Of a stretch of DNA of 64,000 nt, positions 29,748 to 37,337 are shown one piece after another. Both the position numbers and the translations under genes were made by a program. A model generated the notes under the pieces. That model was not told the DNA's origin, ran no database searches, and saw only the letters and a program-made list of their open reading frames with translations. The number at the start of each line of letters is the position of its first letter. Position 1 is the first letter of the stretch. This DNA comes from Clostridium pascui (GTDB lineage: Bacteria > Bacillota > Clostridia > Clostridiales > Clostridiaceae). The stretch lies in the NCBI RefSeq assembly GCF_016908015.1, contig NZ_JAFBDB010000002.1:682001-746000 (forward strand). Reading direction: 5' to 3'.

Positions 29748-30556
29748 TGTCTTTAAAAATACAAGATATAGCAAATATAATCGAAGAATTTGCTCCAATA
29801 AAATTAAAAGAAGACTTTGATAATGTAGGTCTTATGGTAGGAGATGCACAAAAGGAAGTAACTTCTATCTTAATAGCTTTAGATTGTACTTTAGATGTTA
29901 TTCAAGAAGCAAGTGATAGAGGCTGTAATCTTATAATTTCACATCATCCATTACTTTTTAAAAGACCATCATCTATAACAACAGAGACTATCTTAGGAAG
30001 GAAAATAATAAGTCTTATAAAAAATGATATAAGTCTTTATTCAAGTCATACTAATTTAGATGCAACAAAGGATGGCATAAATGATATAATAATGAGTTTA
30101 CTGGACTTTAAAAACTATGAAATTATTTGTCCAAATAAGAATAGTACAGATAATTTTACGGGATTGGGTAGAATGGCTACGTTAAGTATGCCAGTTACAT
30201 TAGATGAACTTTGCGATAGAGTGAAAGATTCTTTGGATATAATATCTTTAAAATATATAGGAGATGAAAAAAAGCTAATAAAGAAAGTAGCAGTTATAAA
30301 TGGAAGTGGGAATGACCTTTTGATAAAAGCTAAAGAATTAGGGGCAGAGTGTATAATCACAGGGGATACTACATATCATTATGCTTCAGATTTGGCTGAA
30401 GAGGGGATTTGCCTAATAGACGCAGGTCATTTTCATACAGAATGGCCAGGTATGCAAATAGTTGGAAAGTGGTTAAAAAACAGAATAAAATTAATGGGAC
30501 ATAATATAGAAATAATTCCATCAAATAAGACTATATGTCCTTATAAGTATAAATAG
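29747..30556 (+). CDS. Nif3-like dinuclear metal-binding protein
   Basis: The 269-residue product belongs to the Nif3/YqfO (DUF34) family. Metal ligands are visible in ISHHPLLF, SSHTNLD and AGHFHTEWPG. It is the short form, lacking the central PII-like insertion of YqfO. Some relatives have been linked to GTP cyclohydrolase-like or metal-handling roles, but the function is unproven. It is co-translated with trmK, a conserved pairing in Firmicutes. Confidence 0.9.
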   Translation: MSLKIQDIANIIEEFAPIKLKEDFDNVGLMVGDAQKEVTSILIALDCTLDVIQEASDRGCNLIISHHPLLFKRPSSITTETILGRKIISLIKNDISLYSSHTNLDATKDGINDIIMSLLDFKNYEIICPNKNSTDNFTGLGRMATLSMPVTLDELCDRVKDSLDIISLKYIGDEKKLIKKVAVINGSGNDLLIKAKELGAECIITGDTTYHYASDLAEEGICLIDAGHFHTEWPGMQIVGKWLKNRIKLMGHNIEIIPSNKTICPYKYK

Positions 30557-30681
30557 AAATGAGTAGGTGTCTGTTCAAACGAATGGATATCTATTCATTT
30601 TTGTTTTTTATTATATAAATTGTAAGTCAAATCATGATAAAGTAATATATCAATCATTTAATATTTAAGGAGGGCTAAGAT

Positions 30682-31407
30682 ATGAGTTTAAATAAAAATA
30701 TTTATGAATTACAGAATGAGTATAATAAAATCAGTGAATGTGATGAAATTTTAAATAATAATTCATATAAATATGAGTTGAAAAAGTTAAAGAAGGAATT
30801 TGAAAATTTGAAAATTGAACTTATAAATAAAAATGAAGGATTAAAACAAATAAAGCAAGAAATACTTGAACTTAATATCAATATAAACAATTTAAAAAAG
30901 GAAATAGAAGAAGGAAACTATAACTTATATAATAAATCAGGATCCAATTTAAAGCTTATTGATATTATTAACAATAAGCTAAATAATGATAAAAAGATGC
31001 TTGTAGAGTTAGATGATAAGATTATAGATATGTTAGAGAGAGAAGAAAAAATACAAGAGGAAAGAAAAGTATTAAGAGATAAGTTAGATAATATTAAAGA
31101 AGATTTTTATAACTATAAGGAAAAAGAAAGCAAAAAAATGAATCAGGCTAGCACAGATAAGAAGCTTATTGAAAAGAAAATTACTAATATAAGAGGAAGC
31201 ATACCTGAGAGATATTTAGATATATTTGATGAAATAAAAAGTAGAAATAAAAAAGTAGCAGTGAAGTTAAATGATAGAATATGTGAAGGATGCAAAATTG
31301 AGGTATCAGCAGTAACAATAGATAATATAAATAAAGATAACGAAATAACATTTTGTGATAACTGTGGGAGAATGTTATTTTCTGATAAGAAACCAGAAAA
31401 TAAATAA
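30682..31407 (+). CDS. Coiled-coil protein with C-terminal C4 zinc ribbon
   Basis: The 241-residue protein is mostly a long, highly charged coiled-coil hairpin (residues about 5-180). It ends in a zinc ribbon with two Cys pairs (CEGCKIEVSA and FCDNCGRML). This matches the CT398/HP0958-like C4-type zinc-ribbon (DUF164) family, whose members bind nucleic acids or act as chaperone-like adaptors. ATG 30682 follows AAGGAGGGC. It sits between nif3 and the RNase P RNA gene. The function here is unknown. Confidence 0.8.
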   Translation: MSLNKNIYELQNEYNKISECDEILNNNSYKYELKKLKKEFENLKIELINKNEGLKQIKQEILELNININNLKKEIEEGNYNLYNKSGSNLKLIDIINNKLNNDKKMLVELDDKIIDMLEREEKIQEERKVLRDKLDNIKEDFYNYKEKESKKMNQASTDKKLIEKKITNIRGSIPERYLDIFDEIKSRNKKVAVKLNDRICEGCKIEVSAVTIDNINKDNEITFCDNCGRMLFSDKKPENK

Positions 31408-31484
31408 GATATTGAAATAAATAGATTTTCAAGCTATGGATAATACTTCTTAACTAATAGATAATATTACCACTAAAAAATAGG

Positions 31485-31512
31485 TTGATTTTTATGTTCA
31501 ATGTGTTATAAT
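31485..31512 (+). promoter_or_regulatory. Promoter of rnpB
   Basis: TTGATT (31485-31490), 16 bases, then TATAAT (31507-31512), seven bases before the predicted 5' end of RNase P RNA. Confidence 0.6.
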
Positions 31513-31519
31513 AGAATTC

Positions 31520-31860
31520 GCGAGTAAGCCAGACAGTCGCTGCTGTGGAAACACAGGAGAGGAAAGTCCGAGCTCCGTAGGGCAGGGTGCTGGGTAATAC
31601 CCAGTCAGGGTGACCTGAAGGAAAGTGCAACAGAGATATACCGCCTATTTTATATAGGTAAGGGTGGAAAGGCGAGGTAAGAGCTCACCAGCGCATAGGC
31701 GACTATGCGGCTATGTAAACCCCATCTGGAGCAAGATCGAATAGGGAAGCATTATGGGGCTGCCCGTCCCGCTTCCGGGTGTATCGCTTGAGCCTATTGG
31801 TAACGATAGGCCTAGATAGATGACTGTTTAACACAGAACTCGGCTTATAGACTTAGTCGC
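31520..31860 (+). ncRNA. rnpB: RNase P RNA, type A
   Basis: This is the catalytic RNA of ribonuclease P, which matures tRNA 5' ends. Conserved blocks are AGACAGTCGC, GGAAAGTCCGAGCTCC, GAAAGTGCAACAGAGA, GGTAAGAGCTCACCAGCGC, the GGAGCAAGATCGAATAGG segment and the 3' ACAGAACTCGGCTTATAG. P1 pairs the 5' GCGAGTAAGCC with the 3' GACTTAGTCGC with two mismatches. The architecture with the P15-like loop and the 3' CGGCTTAT is type A. The ends are approximate. Confidence 0.96.
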
Positions 31861-31866
31861 AACATG

Positions 31867-31900
31867 AAAAGCATCAGGTTAACGCCTGATGCTTTTGTGT
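31867..31900 (+). terminator. rnpB terminator
   Basis: AAAAGCATCAGG (31867-31878), TTAACG loop, CCTGATGCTTTT (31885-31896), then GTGTTTT. Nearly the same hairpin recurs at 32255-32284. Confidence 0.9.
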
Positions 31901-31957
31901 TTTATAAATTTGATGATGTATTAATTATAATATATATTTTGGGGCAGATAAAAAATA

Positions 31958-32104
31958 TTAATCCTTTTTCATAGCCATTAAATAATAGTCTGTTCCAAAT
32001 TCAGAGTTAAATTGGTTTTCTACTTCTCTAATTCTTTTTTGTTGTTGTTCTTGTAAAGCAGCAAACTCAAGATTTTTGTTAGAGTTTGTATTGTTATTAT
32101 TCAT
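31958..32104 (-). CDS. Small conserved-looking hypothetical protein (48 aa)
   Basis: A 48-codon frame on the minus strand starts ATG 32104 behind a good GAGGTGAT ribosome binding site. It begins with an Asn-rich stretch (MNNNNTNSNKN), continues as an amphipathic Gln/Arg/Glu-rich helix (LEFAALQEQQQKRIREVENQ) and ends FGTDYYLMAMKKD. I do not recognise the family. The ribosome binding site, start and regular helix speak for a real gene; the position inside the gap between rnpB and its decayed copy may mean it arrived with, or was trapped by, the duplication. A terminator for it is not evident. Confidence 0.6.
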   Translation of the reverse strand: MNNNNTNSNKNLEFAALQEQQQKRIREVENQFNSEFGTDYYLMAMKKD

Positions 32105-32194
32105 ATTTATCACCTCATCTTTAATTGTTTCCAGCAGATTTAATAAATATGTATTGATGAGTTAGAATTTTTGAAAGTATTAAAAAGTGACAAG

Positions 32195-32290
32195 AGTTAG
32201 ATGGGTAGAGATATTAATACAGAACTTGGCTCATACGACTTAATCTCGATATAAAAAAGCATCAGGTTAATGCCTGATGCTTTTATGTTT
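32195..32290 (+). pseudogene. Decayed duplicate of the rnpB 3' end plus terminator
   Basis: CAGAACTTGGCTCATA at 32219 onward matches CAGAACTCGGCTTATA of rnpB; the following CGACTTAATCTCGATAT matches GACTTAGTCGCAACAT; then the terminator GCATCAGGTTAATGCCTGATGCTTTT differs from the rnpB one at a single base of its loop region. Weaker similarity extends upstream (TTAGATGGGTAGAG against CTAGATAGATGAC). The catalytic core is absent, so this is a remnant. The terminator part (32255-32284) still folds perfectly and is positioned to end mscL from the other strand. Confidence 0.75.
32255..32290. terminator. Bidirectional hairpin serving mscL
   Basis: AAAAGCATCAGG, TTAATG and CCTGATGCTTTT form a 12-bp stem, with A-rich sequence on the left giving a U-run on the minus strand. 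It lies seven bases from the mscL stop codon and derives from the rnpB terminator copy. Confidence 0.8.
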
Positions 32291-32713
32291 CTACTCAAGT
32301 GAATTTGGCATGTCCTCTTTTTTTAATAAATCTCTTATTTCTGTTAACAACTGAATATCAGCTGGAGGAGTAGGCGATTCTACTGGCTTAACATCTTCAA
32401 TTTTCTCACGCCTAAATTTATTTAATGTTTTTACAACCATAAAAATAGAAAATGCAATTATTAAAAAGTCAACAATGTTTTGTATAAATTGTCCGTAATT
32501 CAAAGTTATAGCAGCGTGGTTACCCTCAGCAGCTTTTAAAGTTGTCTTAAGAGATGTAAAGTTTACTCCACCGGTTAATATACCTATAACAGGCATTACT
32601 ATGTCATTTACTAGTGAAGAAACTATTTTATTAAAGGCGCCACCTATGATAACACCAACTGCTAAATCTACTACATTTCCTTTCATAGCAAATTCTTTAA
32701 ATTCTTTTAGCAT
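32291..32713 (-). CDS. mscL: Large-conductance mechanosensitive channel MscL
   Basis: MscL, 140 residues, is the pentameric emergency osmotic release channel. The N-terminal [20 protein letters not shown] is diagnostic; TM1 spans about residues 15-45, a periplasmic loop follows, TM2 is about 75-98 ([14 protein letters not shown]), and a cytosolic helix carries [12 protein letters not shown] 32713 has AAGGAGTGAT in front. It stands alone and ends at the rnpB-derived hairpin. Confidence 0.97.
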   Translation of the reverse strand: MLKEFKEFAMKGNVVDLAVGVIIGGAFNKIVSSLVNDIVMPVIGILTGGVNFTSLKTTLKAAEGNHAAITLNYGQFIQNIVDFLIIAFSIFMVVKTLNKFRREKIEDVKPVESPTPPADIQLLTEIRDLLKKEDMPNSLE

Positions 32714-32877
32714 TTAATCACTCCTTGATAATTTTGGCTTAAGCATGATTATATTATATTTAAACTTAAAAACATAGTCAAAGCAAATTTTGATTAACAT
32801 AATTTACAACATAATACCTTGCTATATAAAAATCATCTTATTATAATATATTTTAGTAGGATGATTAAGGAGGAAAT

Positions 32878-33843
32878 ATGAATTTTATTGGATATAGAAC
32901 ATTAAAAACTGCAGTAGGTGCATTTTTAGCTATGATTATAGCGAAAGAAATAGGATTAAAGTATTCAGTAGCTGCAGGTATAATTACTATTTTGAGTATA
33001 CAAACAACTAAAAGACAGTCGTTACAGGTTGCTATTAAAAGAGTGATTGCATCTATACTTGCATTAGGTATTTCTTTTTTAGCTTTTAATATATTAGGGT
33101 ATAATGAAATAACCTTTGGGATTTTTATATTAACTTTTATACCTTTAACAGTAAAGTTAAAAGCTGAGGACGGAATAGTTGTAAGTTCGGTACTTGTAAC
33201 TCATTTGCTAGTAGAAAAATCTACAGATATTTATTGGATGAGAAATGAGCTGGGGCTTATGTTTATAGGAATTGGGGTAGCTCTAATATTAAATCTTTAT
33301 ATGCCAAGTATAGAAGTCCAAATAAAAAAGGATCAAATTTATATTGAAAAAACCATGAAAGATATTTTCATGAAAATGGCAGAAGCAATGAGGGGAGAAG
33401 AAACTGATATAAGAAATAAACAATCCATTAGAAGTTTTGAAAAAAAATTAAATAATGCTAGATCACGTGCCTATGATAACTTGAATAATTATTTTACTAA
33501 AGACATGAGCTATTATGTAAAGTATATGGAAATGAGAATAAGGCAGTTTGAAGTTATAAAAAGAATGATAAAAAGTTTTAGAAAGTTTTTTGAAACCTAT
33601 GAACAAACCATTATGATAGCAGATTTTACAGAAAAAGTAGCACGTTCAATATATGAAGAAAACACTGCAGAAAAACTTATAAAGGATTTATATAAATTAA
33701 AAAGTATATTTAGAGCTATGCCTCTTCCGACAACTCGTGAGGAATTTGAAAACAGAGCATCATTATTTGAATTTTTAGATGATATGGAGCACTTTTTAAA
33801 GATAAAACGTAAGTTTAAAAGAAAATGGGGAGCTAGTATCTAG
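32878..33843 (+). CDS. Aromatic acid exporter-like (ArAE/FUSC, DUF939) membrane protein
   Basis: The 321-residue protein has about four to five N-terminal membrane helices (residues 8-150, starting YRTLKTAVGAFLAMIIAKE) and a C-terminal cytosolic helical region with the DUF939 C-terminal domain. Family members are annotated as aromatic acid or organic anion exporters, but substrates of the Gram-positive versions are unknown. ATG 32878 follows AAGGAGG. It converges with sdaAA, sharing a terminator that includes its stop codon. Confidence 0.8.
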   Translation: MNFIGYRTLKTAVGAFLAMIIAKEIGLKYSVAAGIITILSIQTTKRQSLQVAIKRVIASILALGISFLAFNILGYNEITFGIFILTFIPLTVKLKAEDGIVVSSVLVTHLLVEKSTDIYWMRNELGLMFIGIGVALILNLYMPSIEVQIKKDQIYIEKTMKDIFMKMAEAMRGEETDIRNKQSIRSFEKKLNNARSRAYDNLNNYFTKDMSYYVKYMEMRIRQFEVIKRMIKSFRKFFETYEQTIMIADFTEKVARSIYEENTAEKLIKDLYKLKSIFRAMPLPTTREEFENRASLFEFLDDMEHFLKIKRKFKRKWGASI

Positions 33844-33847
33844 CTCC
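33829..33847. terminator. Shared convergent hairpin, ArAE gene and sdaAA
   Basis: GGAGCTA (33829-33835) and TAGCTCC (33841-33847) enclose GTATC and include the stop codon of the + strand gene, three bases before the end of sdaAA. T-tracts are weak on both sides. Confidence 0.45.
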
Positions 33848-34719
33848 TATTTCAAAATCTGCTCTTTTAATCTTTGCCCTGTAGGAGTATCAGCAATGCC
33901 TCCTAAGGCTGTTTCTCTAAGTTCCATAGGGAGCTGTCTTCCGACTTTATACATTGCAGCGATGGTTTCATCAAAAGGAATAACACTTTTAATGCCTGCC
34001 ATAGCCATGTCTGCAGAAGTCAAAGCATTTACTACACCATTTGCATTTCTTAGAGCGCAAGGCACTTCTACAAGTCCTGCAACTGGATCGCATACAAGTC
34101 CCATAATATTTTGAATACAAATCGTAGATGAGTGTAAACTCTGGCTAGGAGTACCTCCCATCATTTCAACTATTGCTGCAGAAGCCATGGCAGCTGCCGA
34201 TCCGCATTCTGCCTGGCATCCACCTTCAGCCCCAGATACGCTGGCATTTTTAGCTATAATTACTCCTACTGTAGAAGCAGTAAATAGAGCTTTTATCATG
34301 TCATCTTCACTTTTATTTAGCTTTTCCCCAGCAGAAATTATAGCGGCTGGAAGGATTCCACAGGAGCCTGCAGTAGGACATGCAACTATTTTACCCATGG
34401 CAGCATTTATTTCAGAAGAAGAAAGAGCACGGGCCATAGCTTTAGTTACAAACTCTCCTGTAAGACTTAAGCCACCTTGAGAATATTTATAGAGTCTATG
34501 AGCGTCGCCTCCAATAAGGCCGCTTACAGATATTACTTCTGTATGAAGAGCCTCATTTGATGAGTTTATCATGACCTGAAAGTTTTTTCTCATTTTTTCA
34601 AATATAACATCCTGAGAAAGTCCACTTTCTTCGCTTTCTGCTTCTAAAGCATACTCCCATATGTTTATGTTTTTTTCATCACACATTTTTACTAATTCTT
34701 CGCCAGTATTTACAAACAT
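33847..34719 (-). CDS. sdaAA: L-serine dehydratase, iron-sulfur-dependent, alpha subunit
   Basis: The 290-residue protein is the catalytic alpha subunit of the oxygen-sensitive [4Fe-4S] L-serine ammonia-lyase, which makes pyruvate and ammonia from serine. Cluster-binding cysteines lie in CPTAGSCGILP, GGCQAECGSA and the later VCDPVAGLVEVPC. It starts at ATG 34719 after GGGAGAG. The beta subunit gene (sdaAB), usually directly upstream, is absent: only a noncoding gap and the CWB2 gene are there. It may be encoded elsewhere. Confidence 0.94.
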   Translation of the reverse strand: MFVNTGEELVKMCDEKNINIWEYALEAESEESGLSQDVIFEKMRKNFQVMINSSNEALHTEVISVSGLIGGDAHRLYKYSQGGLSLTGEFVTKAMARALSSSEINAAMGKIVACPTAGSCGILPAAIISAGEKLNKSEDDMIKALFTASTVGVIIAKNASVSGAEGGCQAECGSAAAMASAAIVEMMGGTPSQSLHSSTICIQNIMGLVCDPVAGLVEVPCALRNANGVVNALTSADMAMAGIKSVIPFDETIAAMYKVGRQLPMELRETALGGIADTPTGQRLKEQILK

Positions 34720-35035
34720 TTTTTAACTCTCCCTTTATATTGAATTTTTATAATTTAATTTATGATAAGCGATTTGTTTTATAGTTGATAGTCTCTAGTT
34801 ACTAATCACTATGTATATTACTTCTACTAAGGTAATTTATTAGTTTATGCAGTATTTAGTATTAAACTAAAATTTAAAGACTAATCAGATTTAAATACTT
34901 TGCATTTTTATTATATCCTAAAAACAAAAAATGGTGGAGGTAAATATGAAATATCTTTAAAAATGTCATTTTAAAGAAAAAAATAGAAAGCCATCTAATA
35001 GATGACTTTCATTAAAAATTATAATTTGTGATATA
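34720..35035. other. AT-rich gap without a gene
   Basis: These 316 bases separate sdaAA from the CWB2 gene, both on the minus strand. I see no frame of useful length on either strand. A well-formed ribosome binding site followed by a four-codon frame (GGTGGAGG, then ATGAAATATCTTTAA at about 34946) may be chance or a relic. The right end carries the terminator of the CWB2 gene. The promoter of sdaAA must lie near 34740-34800 but no clear boxes are seen. Confidence 0.5.
34974..35010 (-). terminator. Terminator of CWB2 protein gene
   Basis: On the minus strand GAAAGTCATCT and AGATGGCTTTC (35010 to 34986) form a stem with a G-U pair around ATT, followed by CTATTTTTTT. The G-U pair works only on the minus strand, consistent with its assignment. 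Confidence 0.85.
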
Positions 35036-37216
35036 CTACTTTATTTCAGTTTCCTCTTTTACTTCTATAGGTGCATACATACTATTCATTAAATCTACAA
35101 AGTCTATAGAGTTTGTATTAGTCAATGCTGGTATGTTAATATCTACAGTTTCATTTATTTTAGTTAGGTTTGTGTTAAAGTTTACGTTTAAGTTTAATAC
35201 ACCTTTTAAATCACCTGATGGTTGTGGAGATAATGCAGCGAATTTAGCTAAGTCAACTTTTAGATCCATAGATCCAGTTTCATACATAACATGGCCATCT
35301 TCATTTAAGTAATAATCCATCACTATACCTTTGCTGCCTAATAATTCTAATGAAGATAGTTTATTTACAAAATTACTATATTGTAAACTTACATAAGGCA
35401 TATTTGACATTAAATTTTCTATTTCTACTTTATAGTCTGGCTTAGTCTCGCCTTCAGGATTAGGCATAGCTTCAGTAATAGCACTCATATAAGCTACTAT
35501 AAATTCCTTAACAGCATCTTTTTGTATAAAGTTTAAAGCGTTATTTCCTGTATAGCTCATAAGTGAGGATAAAGTGCTATTATTTAGTGTAAGTCTATAA
35601 ACCTCTGCATTTCTTCCATCAGGTGTTTTAGTAACGTCTGATAGCTTTGAAATTATGTTAAGGTTAGGTTTGTAACCTAAAGTATATTCTTTAGCTAAAG
35701 CTTCTATTTGAGGAGTAAACTCTTCAACGACTTTATTTAATTTTTCAAAGTCTATAGTAGTTTCTTTAGGATCAGACATTTGTCCCATTTTATTAAAATC
35801 AAGTACTAGGTAGTCTTTATCTTTAAGAACTGCCATATTTGGATCAGATGCTGATATTGGCGCTATCGTTTCCTTAGGAAGTTTATAGAGCATTTTCATA
35901 TTGTTACTTGAATAATCAAGCCACATTGAAGTTTCTTGTGCAGGCATAGCACCCATCATTCCACCAAATTTTACTGATGTTTTTACTTCTTCTTTAACTG
36001 TAGTTTTAGTTGGAGAATTAACTTTAACATTAGATGTAAAATCTATCTTATTGCCAATCATAGATACAACCTGATTATAGCCTTCCTGCATTTCTGATGA
36101 TAAACCAGAAGCTGAAAAGTTTATTGTCGTATTAGAGGAAGCTTCTACAGATTGCATTTGTTTTGCCTCAGCTAATTTACTCCAAAATGCCTGACCCTCT
36201 TTTGTATTTGGAAGAGGCTGGTTTAAAGTATCTTCTATGGAGTTACTTATAGAGCCTATTTCTCCAAGGATATACTGAGAAGTATAAGTTGTACCACTTA
36301 AATATTGAGTTTGGGCACTGAAGTCCTTGCCGTCTGTAAGAAGTATTGGAGCATTTAATTTAGCAGCTAATACACTTCCAGCTAAAGCATCAGGAAAGTT
36401 TTCGCCAGAAGCTATTACAGCATTATTAGTATCTAAGTTAAATGCATTACATACTGCTAAATTAGTAAGATATTTAGTTTTACCTGCAATTCTTACTATA
36501 TCAGTATCGGTTAAAGAAGGATTAATAGCTTGTACCTGTGAAGTTATTTTAGAAGAAAGCATATTTTCTCCACCGATTATATAAACCTTAGAAGGTTTTA
36601 TTACATTAAGTTGTGATTTCATAGTATCAGAAATAGAATCCTTAGCACTCATAATAATAGGATAGCCCTTTATAGCCGATATACTAGATATACTTAATGC
36701 ATCGGCAAAAGCATTGGAATTTACTATAAATACTGGAGTGCCTTTTTTTACAGAAAGCTTACTTACAATATTACTATTTGTTTCAAATCTATTATTGCCA
36801 GTTAACCTTTCTGTACTATATCCTAGAGATTTAATTTTGTTTTCGATTTCAGCATCTACACTTGAAGTTCCTCCAAGAATATACACCTTACCTGAAGATT
36901 TTAAGTATTTTTGAATATAATCAAATGCGTAGTTATTATCTTTTTCAGTCGTTCCCATAAGAAGAATAGGGGCGTTTAAATTTTTAGCAAGTAAACTTCC
37001 GTTTAATGCATCAGCAAATCCTTCACCACTCGCTATTACTACATTGTCTAAGGAATTTGCAACATTATTAAACTTTTCAGCAATAGCATAAGAAGTTGCA
37101 TAACGGTTTTCTCCACCGAGTCTATTTTGTACTTTAGCACTAGCTGGGCTTGTACAAGTGACGCTAAGCATTACTGCTAAGGTAGCTGATGCCACTAAAG
37201 CCTTAATTTTTTTCAT
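35036..37216 (-). CDS. Secreted cell-wall-binding (CWB2) protein with large C-terminal domain
   Basis: The 726-residue protein has a signal peptide (MKKIKALVASATLAVMLSV, cleavage near SPASA). Three CWB2 (putative cell wall binding repeat 2) modules follow at about residues 30-330, marked by RLGGENRYATS, VIASGEGFADAL, VYILGGTSSV, VYIIGGENML and ILGEIGSI; in Clostridioides, CWB2 triplets anchor proteins to an anionic wall polymer. The C-terminal 390 residues form a beta-rich domain I do not recognise. Its threonine- and asparagine-rich strands and repeated SLM/LNxN patterns are reminiscent of lipoprotein-like beta sheets. It is transcribed alone with its own terminator. Confidence 0.88.
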   Translation of the reverse strand: MKKIKALVASATLAVMLSVTCTSPASAKVQNRLGGENRYATSYAIAEKFNNVANSLDNVVIASGEGFADALNGSLLAKNLNAPILLMGTTEKDNNYAFDYIQKYLKSSGKVYILGGTSSVDAEIENKIKSLGYSTERLTGNNRFETNSNIVSKLSVKKGTPVFIVNSNAFADALSISSISAIKGYPIIMSAKDSISDTMKSQLNVIKPSKVYIIGGENMLSSKITSQVQAINPSLTDTDIVRIAGKTKYLTNLAVCNAFNLDTNNAVIASGENFPDALAGSVLAAKLNAPILLTDGKDFSAQTQYLSGTTYTSQYILGEIGSISNSIEDTLNQPLPNTKEGQAFWSKLAEAKQMQSVEASSNTTINFSASGLSSEMQEGYNQVVSMIGNKIDFTSNVKVNSPTKTTVKEEVKTSVKFGGMMGAMPAQETSMWLDYSSNNMKMLYKLPKETIAPISASDPNMAVLKDKDYLVLDFNKMGQMSDPKETTIDFEKLNKVVEEFTPQIEALAKEYTLGYKPNLNIISKLSDVTKTPDGRNAEVYRLTLNNSTLSSLMSYTGNNALNFIQKDAVKEFIVAYMSAITEAMPNPEGETKPDYKVEIENLMSNMPYVSLQYSNFVNKLSSLELLGSKGIVMDYYLNEDGHVMYETGSMDLKVDLAKFAALSPQPSGDLKGVLNLNVNFNTNLTKINETVDINIPALTNTNSIDFVDLMNSMYAPIEVKEETEIK

Positions 37217-37245
37217 AATATAATCTCTCCTTTATGTTTGTAAAA

Positions 37246-37280
37246 AATTACTTCCTACTAATTTTTCGATTAATAGGAAG
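37246..37280 (-). terminator. Terminator of CNNM/CBS protein gene
   Basis: CTTCCTA (37251-37257) and TAGGAAG (37274-37280) enclose an AT-rich loop; on the minus strand the stem is followed by TAATTTTTTA. It lies between the CNNM gene and the CWB2 gene. Confidence 0.7.
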
Positions 37281-37337
37281 TTTATTCCTATATTAGATTA
37301 TACATCTAATGTTGGTAAATATAAAGAATAATTTAAA

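Noticed and set aside
30575-30612. Imperfect palindrome GAATGGATATCTATTC after the Nif3-like gene as a terminator
   Set aside because: The stem has no room for a loop unless opened at the GATATC centre; termination is possible because T-runs follow, but I cannot support it.
34946-34960. Four-codon frame behind a good ribosome binding site (GGTGGAGG) in the sdaAA-CWB2 gap
   Set aside because: Too short to support as a gene and without neighbours on the same strand; noted only as a possible relic.
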